A stretch of DNA of 14,834 nt from Methanocorpusculum sp. (GCA_029987395.1 DALTVX010000083.1:1-14834); one strand, 5' to 3'. Numbered from the stretch's first letter, positions 1 through 6,272 are shown. Made by a program: numbers and translations. The notes: generated by a model not told the origin, from the sequence alone.

Positions 1-48
1 AAGGATGCGGTGGACACCTGGGCAGACACGAAGCCGACCCTGAACTAA
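1..48 (+). CDS. 3' end of an unidentified gene (partial)
   Basis: Reading frame 1 is open from the window edge to a TAA at 46-48 and gives the last 15 residues of a protein ending in WADTKPTLN. Composition looks coding (no stop, Asp- and Lys-rich tail), and a ribosome-binding-like GGTGA (51-55) for the next small ORF follows at once, as expected within an operon. The tail is too short to name a family. It could also be chance, since 48 bases without a stop is not rare. Confidence 0.4.
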   Translation, partial: KDAVDTWADTKPTLN

Positions 49-61
49 GGGGTGACTGGAG

Positions 62-166
62 ATGATCATCTCCTCTCAACTCAGGAAACTTATCCTCCTG
101 TTTCTTGGGTTCCTGATCATGCTCTTTGGGAAGCTTGTAGAAAGTTTCCTGACTGGGCAAAAGTGA
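62..166 (+). CDS. possible 34-residue single-helix membrane peptide
   Basis: ATG at 62 opens 34 codons ending in TGA at 164-166. Residues 9-22 (KLILLFLGFLIMLF) form one hydrophobic segment long enough to span or dip into a membrane, flanked by basic residues. A GGTGA motif at 51-55, six bases before the ATG, is a good archaeal Shine-Dalgarno match, and the ORF begins 13 bases after the stop of the upstream partial gene, which suggests an operon. I do not recognise the family. The good ribosome site and hydrophobic core argue for a real gene; the short length means chance cannot be excluded. Confidence 0.4.
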   Translation: MIISSQLRKLILLFLGFLIMLFGKLVESFLTGQK

Positions 167-184
167 GTGGCTGCCCCATAAGGG

Positions 185-330
185 CGGCCACGAACCGAGC
201 AAATCGTTAGATTTGCGAGCGTGGCGGGTCGGATGCGAAGCGAGGGTCGTAGACCCGAGTCAGAGAGCAAACCGAAGGTTTGTGAACAAGCAGACGGCCC
301 CGAACTGAGCAAATCGCAAGATTTGCGATC
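185..330 (+). repeat. 36-bp direct repeat pair, 110 bp apart
   Basis: Bases 185-220 and 295-330 match at 31 of 36 positions. Each copy starts CGGCC, continues CGAAC-GAG and contains the GCAAATC/GATTTGC hairpin. Two of the five differences fall in the hairpin loop (GTTA against GCAA), so the stem is intact in both copies. This shows the hairpin array contains at least one duplicated unit. Confidence 0.75.
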
Positions 331-352
331 AAGTTTTCTAAAAAACTTGCGA

Positions 353-376
353 GAAGGGGAAACCCCCTTCCCTTTT
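353..376 (+). terminator. candidate terminator at the end of the hairpin array
   Basis: A 7-bp GC-rich stem (353-359 with 364-370) closed by AAAC is followed by CC and TTTT (373-376) and further T-rich sequence. It is the last hairpin of the array and could end transcription coming from the left edge of the window. Confidence 0.4.
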
Positions 377-563
377 ATCGAACTATTTTTCTTTTGTGTT
401 TCTATTATTATTCTGTGATCTTGGTTTTTTTCATCTCATGTTTTCTTCAAATTTCCACATTTTTTGTAACCCTTATTTCTCAATGACCTCCAGTCAGTGA
501 GGAATATTTTCCTGAATAAATATATTCTGCCCACAGATTGGCATATCGATTGGACAGACTCAA
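377..563. other. AT-rich intergenic region upstream of the metalloregulator
   Basis: No ORF of interest is seen. The stretch is T-rich at first (380-480) and holds the likely promoter of the next gene at 518-525. A weak dyad CCTC (487-490) / GAGG (499-502) lies upstream of the TATA element; it does not resemble the dyad at the feoA promoter. Confidence 0.5.
518..525 (+). promoter_or_regulatory. TATA box of the dtxR-family gene
   Basis: AAATATAT lies about 42 bases before the ATG at 564, predicting transcription start near 545-550 and a leader of about 15 bases without a clear Shine-Dalgarno sequence. Confidence 0.45.
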
Positions 564-1016
564 ATGACCCTCACCCATAAACAAAACCTGATTACCCAAT
601 CCCCCCAATACTATACCATGGATCCGATCCCTCAGGCATCATACAACTTTCGTCTCACCATGAAAGAGGAGGATTATCTCGAGGCAATCCTCAATATCTC
701 TCTCGTGAAAGGGTACGCGAAAAGCAGAGACGTGGCACAAGAACTGGATGTAGGCCCCTCCTCTGTTGGGGAGATGTTTGGAAAACTGGATAAAAAAGGA
801 CTGGTCATCTACAGAAAATATGAGGGTGTCACCCTAACAGAATCAGGCAGGATCATCGCCGAACAAGTCAAGTTCCGTCACGATGTTCTGGTCGAGTTTC
901 TGGAAATTATCGGTGTGCCCCCTAAGATCGCAGACAAAGATGCCTGTTTCATGGAACATGAACTTAACACAGTAACGATCCAAAAGATCCGTGAGTTTGT
1001 CGCCGGAAAAAAATAA
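564..1016 (+). CDS. DtxR/MntR-family metal-dependent transcriptional regulator
   Basis: A 150-residue protein with an N-terminal winged helix-turn-helix (about residues 33-95) and a metal-binding dimerisation domain, but no C-terminal SH3-like domain, so it is MntR-sized. The N-terminal signature EDYLEAIL supplies the Asp and Glu that correspond to MntR D8 and E11. RHDVLVEFL supplies the conserved His, and CFMEHELN gives C-x-x-E-H. The Cys is the DtxR/IdeR-type ligand, where B. subtilis MntR has Glu, so iron is a reasonable co-effector (inference). The gene converges on the feoA-feoB operon, its likely target. The start is uncertain: ATG at 618 or 660 would remove 18 or 32 poorly conserved residues, and 564 is favoured only by the promoter position. 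Confidence 0.88.
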   Translation: MTLTHKQNLITQSPQYYTMDPIPQASYNFRLTMKEEDYLEAILNISLVKGYAKSRDVAQELDVGPSSVGEMFGKLDKKGLVIYRKYEGVTLTESGRIIAEQVKFRHDVLVEFLEIIGVPPKIADKDACFMEHELNTVTIQKIREFVAGKK

Positions 1017-1050
1017 AATACTTTATTTGTTATTTTTTTGTGTTTTTACA
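1017..1050. terminator. T/A-rich convergent end of dtxR-family gene and feo operon
   Basis: Only 13 bases (1017-1029) separate the stop codons of the converging genes. The plus strand runs into T-rich tracts (T7 at 1033-1039, T5 at 1042-1046) that would serve the regulator transcript; part of the signal lies inside the last codons of the opposite gene. No strong hairpin is seen. Confidence 0.35.
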
Positions 1051-1188
1051 CTCGCTGCATCTTGTACATGACTTTGCTCCACAGCTGCATGCTTCGCCAT
1101 GCATATTTTTCTTCACTGCCCATATGAACAGAAGAATTATGCCTGCTGCAACAATCAGGAAGAGAACTGTCCAGATCTCTTCAGGCAA
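1030..1188 (-). CDS. FeoB-associated Cys-rich membrane protein (52 codons, TTG start)
   Basis: Translated from a TTG at 1188-1186, the frame reads 52 codons to a TAA at 1032-1030. Residues 5-25 (beginning IWTVLFLIVAAG) form one transmembrane helix; the tail contains Cys at 34, 36, 41, 44 and 47 (pattern C-x-C-x4-C-x2-C-x2-C) and ends Lys-rich. This architecture, directly after feoB, is that of the FeoB-associated Cys-rich family (PF12669). Its role is not established; a part in Fe(II) handling at the FeoB exit is an inference. The start overlaps the feoB stop by 8 bases, implying translational coupling. No in-frame ATG is available; an alternative TTG lies 6 bases upstream (1194). The gene is short and has a non-ATG start, so it is easily missed. 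Confidence 0.85.
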   Translation of the reverse strand: MPEEIWTVLFLIVAAGIILLFIWAVKKNMHGEACSCGAKSCTRCSECKNTKK

Positions 1189-3130
1189 AACCAAGAAGCA
1201 TCCCTCCCTGATATATGATGAATGAAACTAGCCAGGCGATCGCACACATGCCAAATACCGCAAGACCGAACAGTTTCCATGATCGGGTCTCCCGCTGGAT
1301 CGTGAACATCGCGGCAAGACAAGGCATGTAGAGCAGGACGAACACCATGAACGAGTATGCCGAAAGCGGTGTGAACACGTTCGTCAGCACATCAGATAGT
1401 GCCTCTTCGCCCACACCGTACAGTGTTCCGAATGCTCCAACCACCACCTCTTTTGCGACAAGACCCATGATTATTGCCACGCCCGCTTCGGGAAATCCAA
1501 ATCCGAGCGGCTCAAAGATCGGGGCTACCGTAGAACCGATCGTGCCGATCACCGACTCGGCTGAGGCATACTCAACACCGAACGGCAGCGAGGCAAGAAG
1601 CCACAGCAAAAGGACCGCCGGGAAGATGACGACGCCGGCTCTACGCAGGAACTCCCAGGACCTTGCGCCTGCATGCGTCAGGATCCCTTTGATGGTCGGA
1701 AACCGGTATGGCGGCATCTCAAGGATAAATGCCGATGAATCGCCTTTGAACAACGTTTTTCTCAACAGAAGTCCTACGATCAGCGCCACAAGAATGCCGA
1801 GCAGATAGAGAGAGAACATTACAAATCCCTGTATCGCGCCTGCAAAGAAGATCCCGACAAGCAGAAGATACACTGGCAGCTTCGCGCTGCAAGACATAAA
1901 CGGTGTTATCATGATCGTGAGAAACCGTTCGCGCTCTGTTTCAAGCGTGCGGGTCGCCATGATCGCTGGAACACTGCATCCAAATCCGAGGATCATCGGG
2001 ATGAAGGATTTTCCGTGAAGCCCGAGCCGGTGCATGATCCTGTCCATGATAACTGCCACTCGTGCAAGGTACCCGGAGTCCTCCAGGATAGCGAGGAGCA
2101 GGAACATCAGGAAGATATTTGGCAGGAAGACCACGACCGAACCAACTCCGCCGATGATCCCATCACATACGAGGGACGCGACCCAGTCGGGTGCGGCGGC
2201 CAAAGAAAGCCCCTCTGCGGCAAAATCTGACAGAATACCAAAGCATCCCTCGATAACGTCCATGATCGGCTGTCCAACAGCAAATACTATCTGAAAGGTC
2301 AGAAACATGACCGCGAGAAAGATCGGGAACCCAAACCATTTACTGGTCACGATCCTGTCGATTCGCTCTGACTGATTCTTCCCGCCGGCTTCCATATGAT
2401 CAACGGCTTCATGGAGAATGCCGGCAATGAAACCATATCTTTGATCTGCAAAGATCTCGTTTGGCGGTACGCCATAAATCCCATTAAGATGGGTCCTGGC
2501 CGCCTCGATCTCGGGATCCTTCGATCCGTGGATCAGAGCCTGTATCCCGGCCCAGCGTGATCCGGTAAGATCCGCGGCCTTTTCGATCTGCTCCTCAAGT
2601 TGAGAATCATATCTGATATTTTTCTCTGGTGCGGTTGGCCTTGCCAGGATCTCTTTGATGAGTGCTTCTTTTCCGGTCTCATCGATCGCCTCGATTTTAA
2701 CGACCGGGATCCCGAGCATCTCACGTAGGAGATCTGTATCGAGGATGAATCCTTCCGCGTCGGCATAACGGTTCATATTCAGGACAAGAACGAGAGGCAC
2801 ACCAAGTTCGATCAGCTGCAGTGTAACATACAGATTTCTTTCTAGATGTGCGGCATCCACGATATTGACGACGACATCCGGTTTTTCGTCCATAAGATAT
2901 CTGACAGCGATCTCCTCCTCGGGCGATCTTCCGCTTAGACTATAAGTCCCAGGAAGATCGATGATCTCGAGTGTCGTATCGTCATAGATGATTTTTCCTT
3001 CTTTTCTTTCGACGGTGACGGTTTTTCCCGGCCAGTTGCCCACATGATGGCGCATCCCGGTAAGGTTATTGAAGAGCGTTGTCTTGCCGCAGTTCGGATT
3101 TCCGGCTAATGCTACGGTTATCTTTTTCAT
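1181..3130 (-). CDS. feoB: ferrous iron transport protein B
   Basis: A 649-residue Fe(II) transporter with an N-terminal small-GTPase domain and a polytopic membrane domain. Visible GTPase motifs: P-loop GNPNCGKT (10-17) and DLPG (58-61). The usual G4 motif NxxD is NMNR (118-121), so the Asp that reads guanine is absent; the DNA at this place is clear. The membrane part holds the family's Cys-containing gate motifs GFGCSVPA and PFMSCSAKLPVY, and the late motif PCLAAMFTIQRETRSWK. Length is normal for archaeal FeoB. The ATG overlaps the feoA stop (ATGA, 3127-3130), so the two are translationally coupled, and a Cys-rich small gene follows. Confidence 0.96.
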   Translation of the reverse strand: MKKITVALAGNPNCGKTTLFNNLTGMRHHVGNWPGKTVTVERKEGKIIYDDTTLEIIDLPGTYSLSGRSPEEEIAVRYLMDEKPDVVVNIVDAAHLERNLYVTLQLIELGVPLVLVLNMNRYADAEGFILDTDLLREMLGIPVVKIEAIDETGKEALIKEILARPTAPEKNIRYDSQLEEQIEKAADLTGSRWAGIQALIHGSKDPEIEAARTHLNGIYGVPPNEIFADQRYGFIAGILHEAVDHMEAGGKNQSERIDRIVTSKWFGFPIFLAVMFLTFQIVFAVGQPIMDVIEGCFGILSDFAAEGLSLAAAPDWVASLVCDGIIGGVGSVVVFLPNIFLMFLLLAILEDSGYLARVAVIMDRIMHRLGLHGKSFIPMILGFGCSVPAIMATRTLETERERFLTIMITPFMSCSAKLPVYLLLVGIFFAGAIQGFVMFSLYLLGILVALIVGLLLRKTLFKGDSSAFILEMPPYRFPTIKGILTHAGARSWEFLRRAGVVIFPAVLLLWLLASLPFGVEYASAESVIGTIGSTVAPIFEPLGFGFPEAGVAIIMGLVAKEVVVGAFGTLYGVGEEALSDVLTNVFTPLSAYSFMVFVLLYMPCLAAMFTIQRETRSWKLFGLAVFGMCAIAWLVSFIIYQGGMLLGFA

Positions 3131-3372
3131 ACAGTGACCACGCGGATATCAGCGGCATCATTTTTTCGTATGGCAAGTTGACATCCCCGAACCGAGATCA
3201 TCATCGGATCGCCGAGCGGCGCTAATCCAGTCACACGGACTGGAGATCCACGGGTGAGACCGAGCTCTAAGAGTCTGTTCATGAATCCTACATTTATGCT
3301 TTCAGTAAATCCAAGAACCGATGCGAGTGTTCCTGTTGGAACATCACATAGCCGCATTAACGCATTTTGCAT
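3127..3372 (-). CDS. feoA: ferrous iron transport protein A
   Basis: An 81-residue SH3-fold protein that supports FeoB. Family features are the RLLELGLTRGSPV segment, PLGDP, and the C-terminal LAIRKNDAADIRV. The frame is open further upstream, but residues before Met-3372 do not resemble FeoA and would extend across the predicted promoter, so ATG at 3372-3370 is chosen; a purine-rich GAGAGA lies a few bases before it. It is the first gene of the operon feoA-feoB-Cys-rich protein. The promoter and a large dyad lie 50-100 bases upstream. Confidence 0.93.
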   Translation of the reverse strand: MQNALMRLCDVPTGTLASVLGFTESINVGFMNRLLELGLTRGSPVRVTGLAPLGDPMMISVRGCQLAIRKNDAADIRVVTV

Positions 3373-3422
3373 ACCAATATCTCTCTTTTTCGGCACGTAT
3401 ATCCCGGAGCCGAAGGAATTTG

Positions 3423-3451
3423 GGGATTGTCCGGTTAACCGTAATAATCCC
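3423..3451. promoter_or_regulatory. extended dyad at the feoA promoter (candidate operator)
   Basis: A perfect 10-bp palindrome CGGTTAACCG (3432-3441) is flanked by a second pair of inverted arms, GGGATT (3423-3428) and AATCCC (3446-3451), with three and four bases between. On the minus strand it begins just downstream of the TATA element at 3457-3468 and covers the predicted transcription start. That is a classic position for repressor binding, and a metal-dependent regulator is encoded at the other end of the operon. Binding by that regulator is inference. The same arms could also fold as a hairpin in the 5' leader. Confidence 0.5.
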
Positions 3452-3456
3452 GGGTA

Positions 3457-3468
3457 ATTAATATAATA
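3457..3468 (-). promoter_or_regulatory. TATA element of the feo operon
   Basis: On the minus strand the bases read TATTATATTAAT, about 85-95 bases before the feoA ATG. Transcription would start near 3435-3440, leaving a leader of about 65 bases. Confidence 0.5.
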
Positions 3469-3508
3469 ACCGAAACTCTGCGCAGAATGTTTTCGCTTGT
3501 CGAAGATA

Positions 3509-3515
3509 TTTATAG
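3509..3515 (+). promoter_or_regulatory. TATA box of the MFS transporter gene
   Basis: TTTATAG lies 30-36 bases before the ATG at 3545, predicting a leader of only about 5-10 bases. It lies inside the longest possible ORF (which would start at 3497), so it rules against that longer start. Confidence 0.55.
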
Positions 3516-3544
3516 CAAAGAAAACCAATAATCCTGCTATCTTT

Positions 3545-4960
3545 ATGTCCCTGATCATCCTTGATCCGCTTCGCCAAAAACTGCTATTGATAGCAGTAGG
3601 CCTCGCGGTTTTCATGGACGCTCTCGACGGATCGGTCGTCAACATCGCTCTCCCGGTGATCGCCGAGGATTTTGGGACCGATACCGGTACGATATCCTGG
3701 GTGAGTGTCGCTTATCTGCTGGTCATTGCCGGAACGATATTGATCTTTGGAAAACTCTCGGACCGTGGATATGTGAAGATCATCTTCATTGCGGGCTTTA
3801 TTCTTTTTACGATCGGGTCGGTGTTCTGCGGGCTTTCACCAGATCTTACCATCCTCATCATATCACGCATATTTCAGGGGATAGGAGCAGCAATGATCGC
3901 GGCCTCCGCCACCATGCTTTGCGTCAAATATCTTCCGGCAAAGATGCTCGGCGTCTCGATGGGAGTTATGACCGCGGCCTCCTCGATCGGATTTGCATTG
4001 GGTCCGGCTGTCGGCGGGATCATCACCCACCTCCTTTCTTGGCACTGGATATTTTTTATCAACATCCCGATAGGGATCTTCGCGATTTTGTTTGCTCTTC
4101 GGATCATTCCGCATGTTTCCATCCCGAAGCGTTCCCCCTTTGATATCAGAGGAGCCGCTGCTCTGTTCTGTCTGATGGTGTCCGGCGTCTTTGCATTGGA
4201 ACGCCTGCCGCATCTTGGACTGACCGATCCGCTGATCATCTCAGCGCTTTGCATATGTCTTGTTTCGCTGGTCGTATTCATTAGAACAGAACTGAAAAGC
4301 AGTCATCCGGTTCTGAACATCAGGATCTTTAAGAATCGAAAACTGACGTTCGTCGCTACGGCATTTTTGATCAGCCAGATGACCTGTGCAGGTCTTTTGT
4401 ATCTTCTTCCATTTTATCTTTCGATCGGTATGCAGTTCGATCCGGCGGTCAGCGGTCTCATGCTCTTTATTCCTCCGGCAGTAACGGCGGCCCTTTCGAT
4501 ACCGCTTGGTCACTGGTCGGATATGACCGGGCGACGCGGTTTTGTGATCGCCGCCTTCGTATGTCTCGCTGCCACGAATCTGATCTACACGTTCATCATT
4601 CCTGAGTGGGGCATCTTACCGCTTGTCGCGAGTCTGGTTCTTATGGGTATGATCTGGGGGATCGGTGGCGGAGCTGCGTCAAGCCGGATCGTTGAACATA
4701 TGCCGGAAGGTGAGGAAGGTACCGGTTCATCTCTGATGATCACGACCCTTTACCTCGGTGTGGTGGTAGGGATCGCCCTCTACGCGGCCGTTTTCACCGC
4801 TCTGACATCCGATGCTGGTTTTATCCTTTCATTTGCAGATCTGGATCAGTCGGTATTCATGTACGGGTTCCATATCACGAACGCCATCGGGATTTTTATA
4901 GCGGCCGCCGCCCTTATCCTTTCCTTTGTTGTCAAAGATCCGGCAAAGAAAAAATCCTGA
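3545..4960 (+). CDS. MFS drug exporter, 14-helix DHA2 (EmrB/QacA) type
   Basis: A 471-residue integral membrane protein with about 14 hydrophobic segments. DHA2 features in order: D-A-L-D-G-S-V-V-N-I-A-L-P in helix 1, motif A GKLSDRG between helices 2 and 3, the antiporter motif C segment GFALGPAVGGII, and LSWHWIFFINIPIGI after it. These transporters usually export drugs or other amphipathic compounds against protons; the substrate cannot be read from sequence. Start chosen at ATG 3545 because a TATA box sits at 3509-3515. It is divergent from feoA with about 170 bases between start codons. A 5-bp hairpin (4978-4992, TGCGG/CCGCA) lies after the stop without a T-tract. Confidence 0.9.
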   Translation: MSLIILDPLRQKLLLIAVGLAVFMDALDGSVVNIALPVIAEDFGTDTGTISWVSVAYLLVIAGTILIFGKLSDRGYVKIIFIAGFILFTIGSVFCGLSPDLTILIISRIFQGIGAAMIAASATMLCVKYLPAKMLGVSMGVMTAASSIGFALGPAVGGIITHLLSWHWIFFINIPIGIFAILFALRIIPHVSIPKRSPFDIRGAAALFCLMVSGVFALERLPHLGLTDPLIISALCICLVSLVVFIRTELKSSHPVLNIRIFKNRKLTFVATAFLISQMTCAGLLYLLPFYLSIGMQFDPAVSGLMLFIPPAVTAALSIPLGHWSDMTGRRGFVIAAFVCLAATNLIYTFIIPEWGILPLVASLVLMGMIWGIGGGAASSRIVEHMPEGEEGTGSSLMITTLYLGVVVGIALYAAVFTALTSDAGFILSFADLDQSVFMYGFHITNAIGIFIAAAALILSFVVKDPAKKKS

Positions 4961-4993
4961 AAATTCCAAAAGATCTCTGCGGCAAAACCGCAA

Positions 4994-5001
4994 CTTAATA
5001 A
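4994..5001 (+). promoter_or_regulatory. likely TATA element of tRNA-Pro
   Basis: CTTAATAA is centred about 33 bases before the first base of the tRNA. A second AT-rich element (5013-5020) is too close to act as its TATA box. Confidence 0.35.
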
Positions 5002-5030
5002 TGAGATGACGGCTAATAATAGTGGAGCAA

Positions 5031-5103
5031 GGGGTCGTAGGGTAGCCTGGCATCCTAGGAGACTGGGGGTCTTCTGACTCGCGTTCAAATCGCGACGACC
5101 CCA
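5031..5103 (+). tRNA. tRNA-Pro (anticodon GGG)
   Basis: Cloverleaf visible by eye: acceptor GGGGTCG (5031-5037) pairs with CGACCCC (5096-5102), discriminator A5103. The anticodon stem 5058-5062/5070-5074 encloses CTGGGGG, giving anticodon GGG at 5065-5067. The T-arm is TCGCG-TTCAAAT-CGCGA (5079-5095). No CCA end is encoded and no intron is seen. A Pro isotype also fits the GG-rich acceptor start of archaeal tRNA-Pro. Confidence 0.95.
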
Positions 5104-5128
5104 TACCTGTTTTGGAGCGTGTTTTTTT

Positions 5129-5986
5129 ATGAAGTTAAAACCTGAATGCAGAAACTGCCTTCTGACAAAAGTTCAATCACAGTCAGAAAGCGTAACGGAC
5201 GATAAGGAGATCTTGGACCAAGTCAGAGTCAAATGTGCTCAAGTCTATGATACGTTTGCAAAAAAGAATGCAGGAGTCGCGGTCGCAGCAGGAGAAGTTC
5301 ACCGGACCTGCTATGCCGTGATCGGTTCAGATGATCCATATACCGAGGTGAAGATCCGCGACAACGCCGCCGCAGCTTTGGTCGCCGAGCTGGTTCGTCC
5401 AAAACTAAACACCCTTCACGATTTCATGACCGCCGCGATCCTTGGAAACACCATTGATTACGGAGTGACCGGCCATGAGGTTTCGACCGATCTGGCGGCA
5501 TTCTTCGAAGAAAAACTAGCACAACCTTTGGCAATTGACGATTCTGAAGAATTTTTCAAACTTGCCGACCGTGTGGTTTATTTCACCGATAACTGCGGAG
5601 AGGTCATCTTCGATAAATTATTTTGTGAAGCACTTCGAAAGCATGGTTCTCACGTCACCATCGTCGTGAAGGAAAAACCGATGCTCAATGATGTGACGAT
5701 AAAAGAGGCGGCAGATATCCGGCTCGAAGAAGCAGCCGACGCAGTATATCATTCAGGCGGCGGAGCACAACTCGGGGCACATCCTCCTCTTTTCCCAGAT
5801 GAGGTCACGGACGCAGTCAGCAAAGCTACGCTGATCATAGCAAAGGGTCTTGCAAACTACGAAAGCCTGACCGAGTACACGGTCTGCCCTCCGATCGCGT
5901 ATCTGCTGATGGTAAAGTGTGAAGCTGTCGGCCGCGATGTCGGCGCAAAAAAAGGTGACATGATCGCCCTTCTCAGGCGTCAGTAG
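5129..5986 (+). CDS. DUF89 family metal-dependent phosphatase (damage-control type)
   Basis: A 285-residue DUF89/ARMT1-like protein. Members are Mn/Co-dependent phosphatases thought to remove damaged or surplus phosphometabolites; the exact substrate here is unknown. Visible features are the N-terminal PECRNC pair (Cys 7 and 10) typical of the archaeal stand-alone subfamily, ILGNTIDYG (104-112), the metal site DNCGEVIFDKL (154-164), NDVT (187-190), and AKGLANYESL (238-247). The start gives the expected family N-terminus; GGAG at 5115-5118 is 10 bases before it. Only 25 bases separate it from the tRNA-Pro gene, with no room for a separate conventional promoter. Its stop overlaps the end of the convergent YwbE gene by 7 bases. 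Confidence 0.9.
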   Translation: MKLKPECRNCLLTKVQSQSESVTDDKEILDQVRVKCAQVYDTFAKKNAGVAVAAGEVHRTCYAVIGSDDPYTEVKIRDNAAAALVAELVRPKLNTLHDFMTAAILGNTIDYGVTGHEVSTDLAAFFEEKLAQPLAIDDSEEFFKLADRVVYFTDNCGEVIFDKLFCEALRKHGSHVTIVVKEKPMLNDVTIKEAADIRLEEAADAVYHSGGGAQLGAHPPLFPDEVTDAVSKATLIIAKGLANYESLTEYTVCPPIAYLLMVKCEAVGRDVGAKKGDMIALLRRQ

Positions 5987-6174
5987 ATCTCTTGTACCCG
6001 GCCGACCGATCCGTCGGTGAGCCGGACCTTGATCCCGTGAGGGTGGGTGCAGGAGTTGGTCAGGATATCAGCGACCCGTCCAAATGTTAAAGCCCCTGTC
6101 GACTGGTCGTTTTTTAGAACTATTGCTACCGCATCCCCGGGATGGATATTGCTCCGCATATTTCCGTTTTTCAT
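5980..6174 (-). CDS. YwbE family protein (DUF2196)
   Basis: A 64-residue soluble protein with the family pattern IHPGDAVAIVLKNDQSTG and a C-terminal half containing DILTNSCTHPHGIKVRL and GSVGRVQEI. The function of this small family in bacteria and methanogens is not established; the beta-rich pattern suggests a small barrel. ATG 6174 is preferred over the longer ORF (from 6213) because residues before it are not family-like and a TATA box lies at 6203-6209, leaving a leader of a few bases. Its last codons overlap the stop of the DUF89 gene on the opposite strand. Confidence 0.88.
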   Translation of the reverse strand: MKNGNMRSNIHPGDAVAIVLKNDQSTGALTFGRVADILTNSCTHPHGIKVRLTDGSVGRVQEIY

Positions 6175-6202
6175 ATTCCAGGATACAGGTTGGACGCAGA
6201 AG

Positions 6203-6209
6203 ATAAAAA
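6203..6209 (-). promoter_or_regulatory. TATA box of the YwbE gene
   Basis: The minus strand reads TTTTTAT here, 29-35 bases before the ATG at 6174; this predicts a nearly leaderless mRNA and supports the chosen start. Confidence 0.5.
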
Positions 6210-6272
6210 GCACCCTATGTTTTCAGTAGGGATAAAAGATTTCCTAGATTTGTACTCAGATCGAATTTTTTT

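Larger units (their letters stand above)
169..376. repeat. array of seven short hairpins (palindrome cluster)
   Basis: Seven inverted repeats lie almost back to back. Stems and loops: 169-176/182-189 (8 bp with one GU, loop CATAA); 199-205/210-216 (GCAAATC/GATTTGC, loop GTTA); 244-248/252-256 (GGGTC/GACCC, loop GTA); 267-273/277-283 (7 bp with one GU, loop GAA); 309-315/320-326 (GCAAATC/GATTTGC, loop GCAA); 330-337/342-349 (8 bp, loop CTAA); 353-359/364-370 (GAAGGGG/CCCCTTC, loop AAAC). Loops are only 3-5 bases. Apparent ORFs through this stretch on both strands have low-complexity, charged composition and are by-products of the palindromes. Function is unknown: a REP-like intergenic element, a structured RNA, or a chain of terminator and processing hairpins. 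Confidence 0.75.

Noticed and set aside
199..326. Possible CRISPR repeats (two GCAAATC/GATTTGC units)
   Set aside because: Only two copies, spaced 110 bases with other hairpins between and not by unique spacers; no cas genes.
76..418. ORFs on both strands through the palindrome-rich region (78 and 65 codons)
   Set aside because: They are composed of the hairpin arms, have low-complexity charged composition, no ribosome site, and overlap one another; better explained as structured non-coding DNA.
487..502. CCTC/GAGG dyad upstream of the regulator gene as an autoregulatory operator
   Set aside because: Only four bp per arm and no resemblance to the feoA-promoter dyad; expected by chance.
1040..1225. 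Plus-strand ORF of 61 codons
   Set aside because: It is antisense to the Cys-rich FeoB-associated gene, which has clear family features.
1347..2294. Plus-strand ORFs opposite feoB
   Set aside because: Shadow frames of feoB; composition untypical of proteins and no start signals.
3863..4513. Minus-strand ORFs opposite the MFS gene
   Set aside because: Shadow frames of a clear membrane transporter gene.
4978..4992. TGCGG/CCGCA hairpin as terminator of the MFS gene
   Set aside because: No T-tract follows; kept only as a remark since archaeal termination usually needs one.
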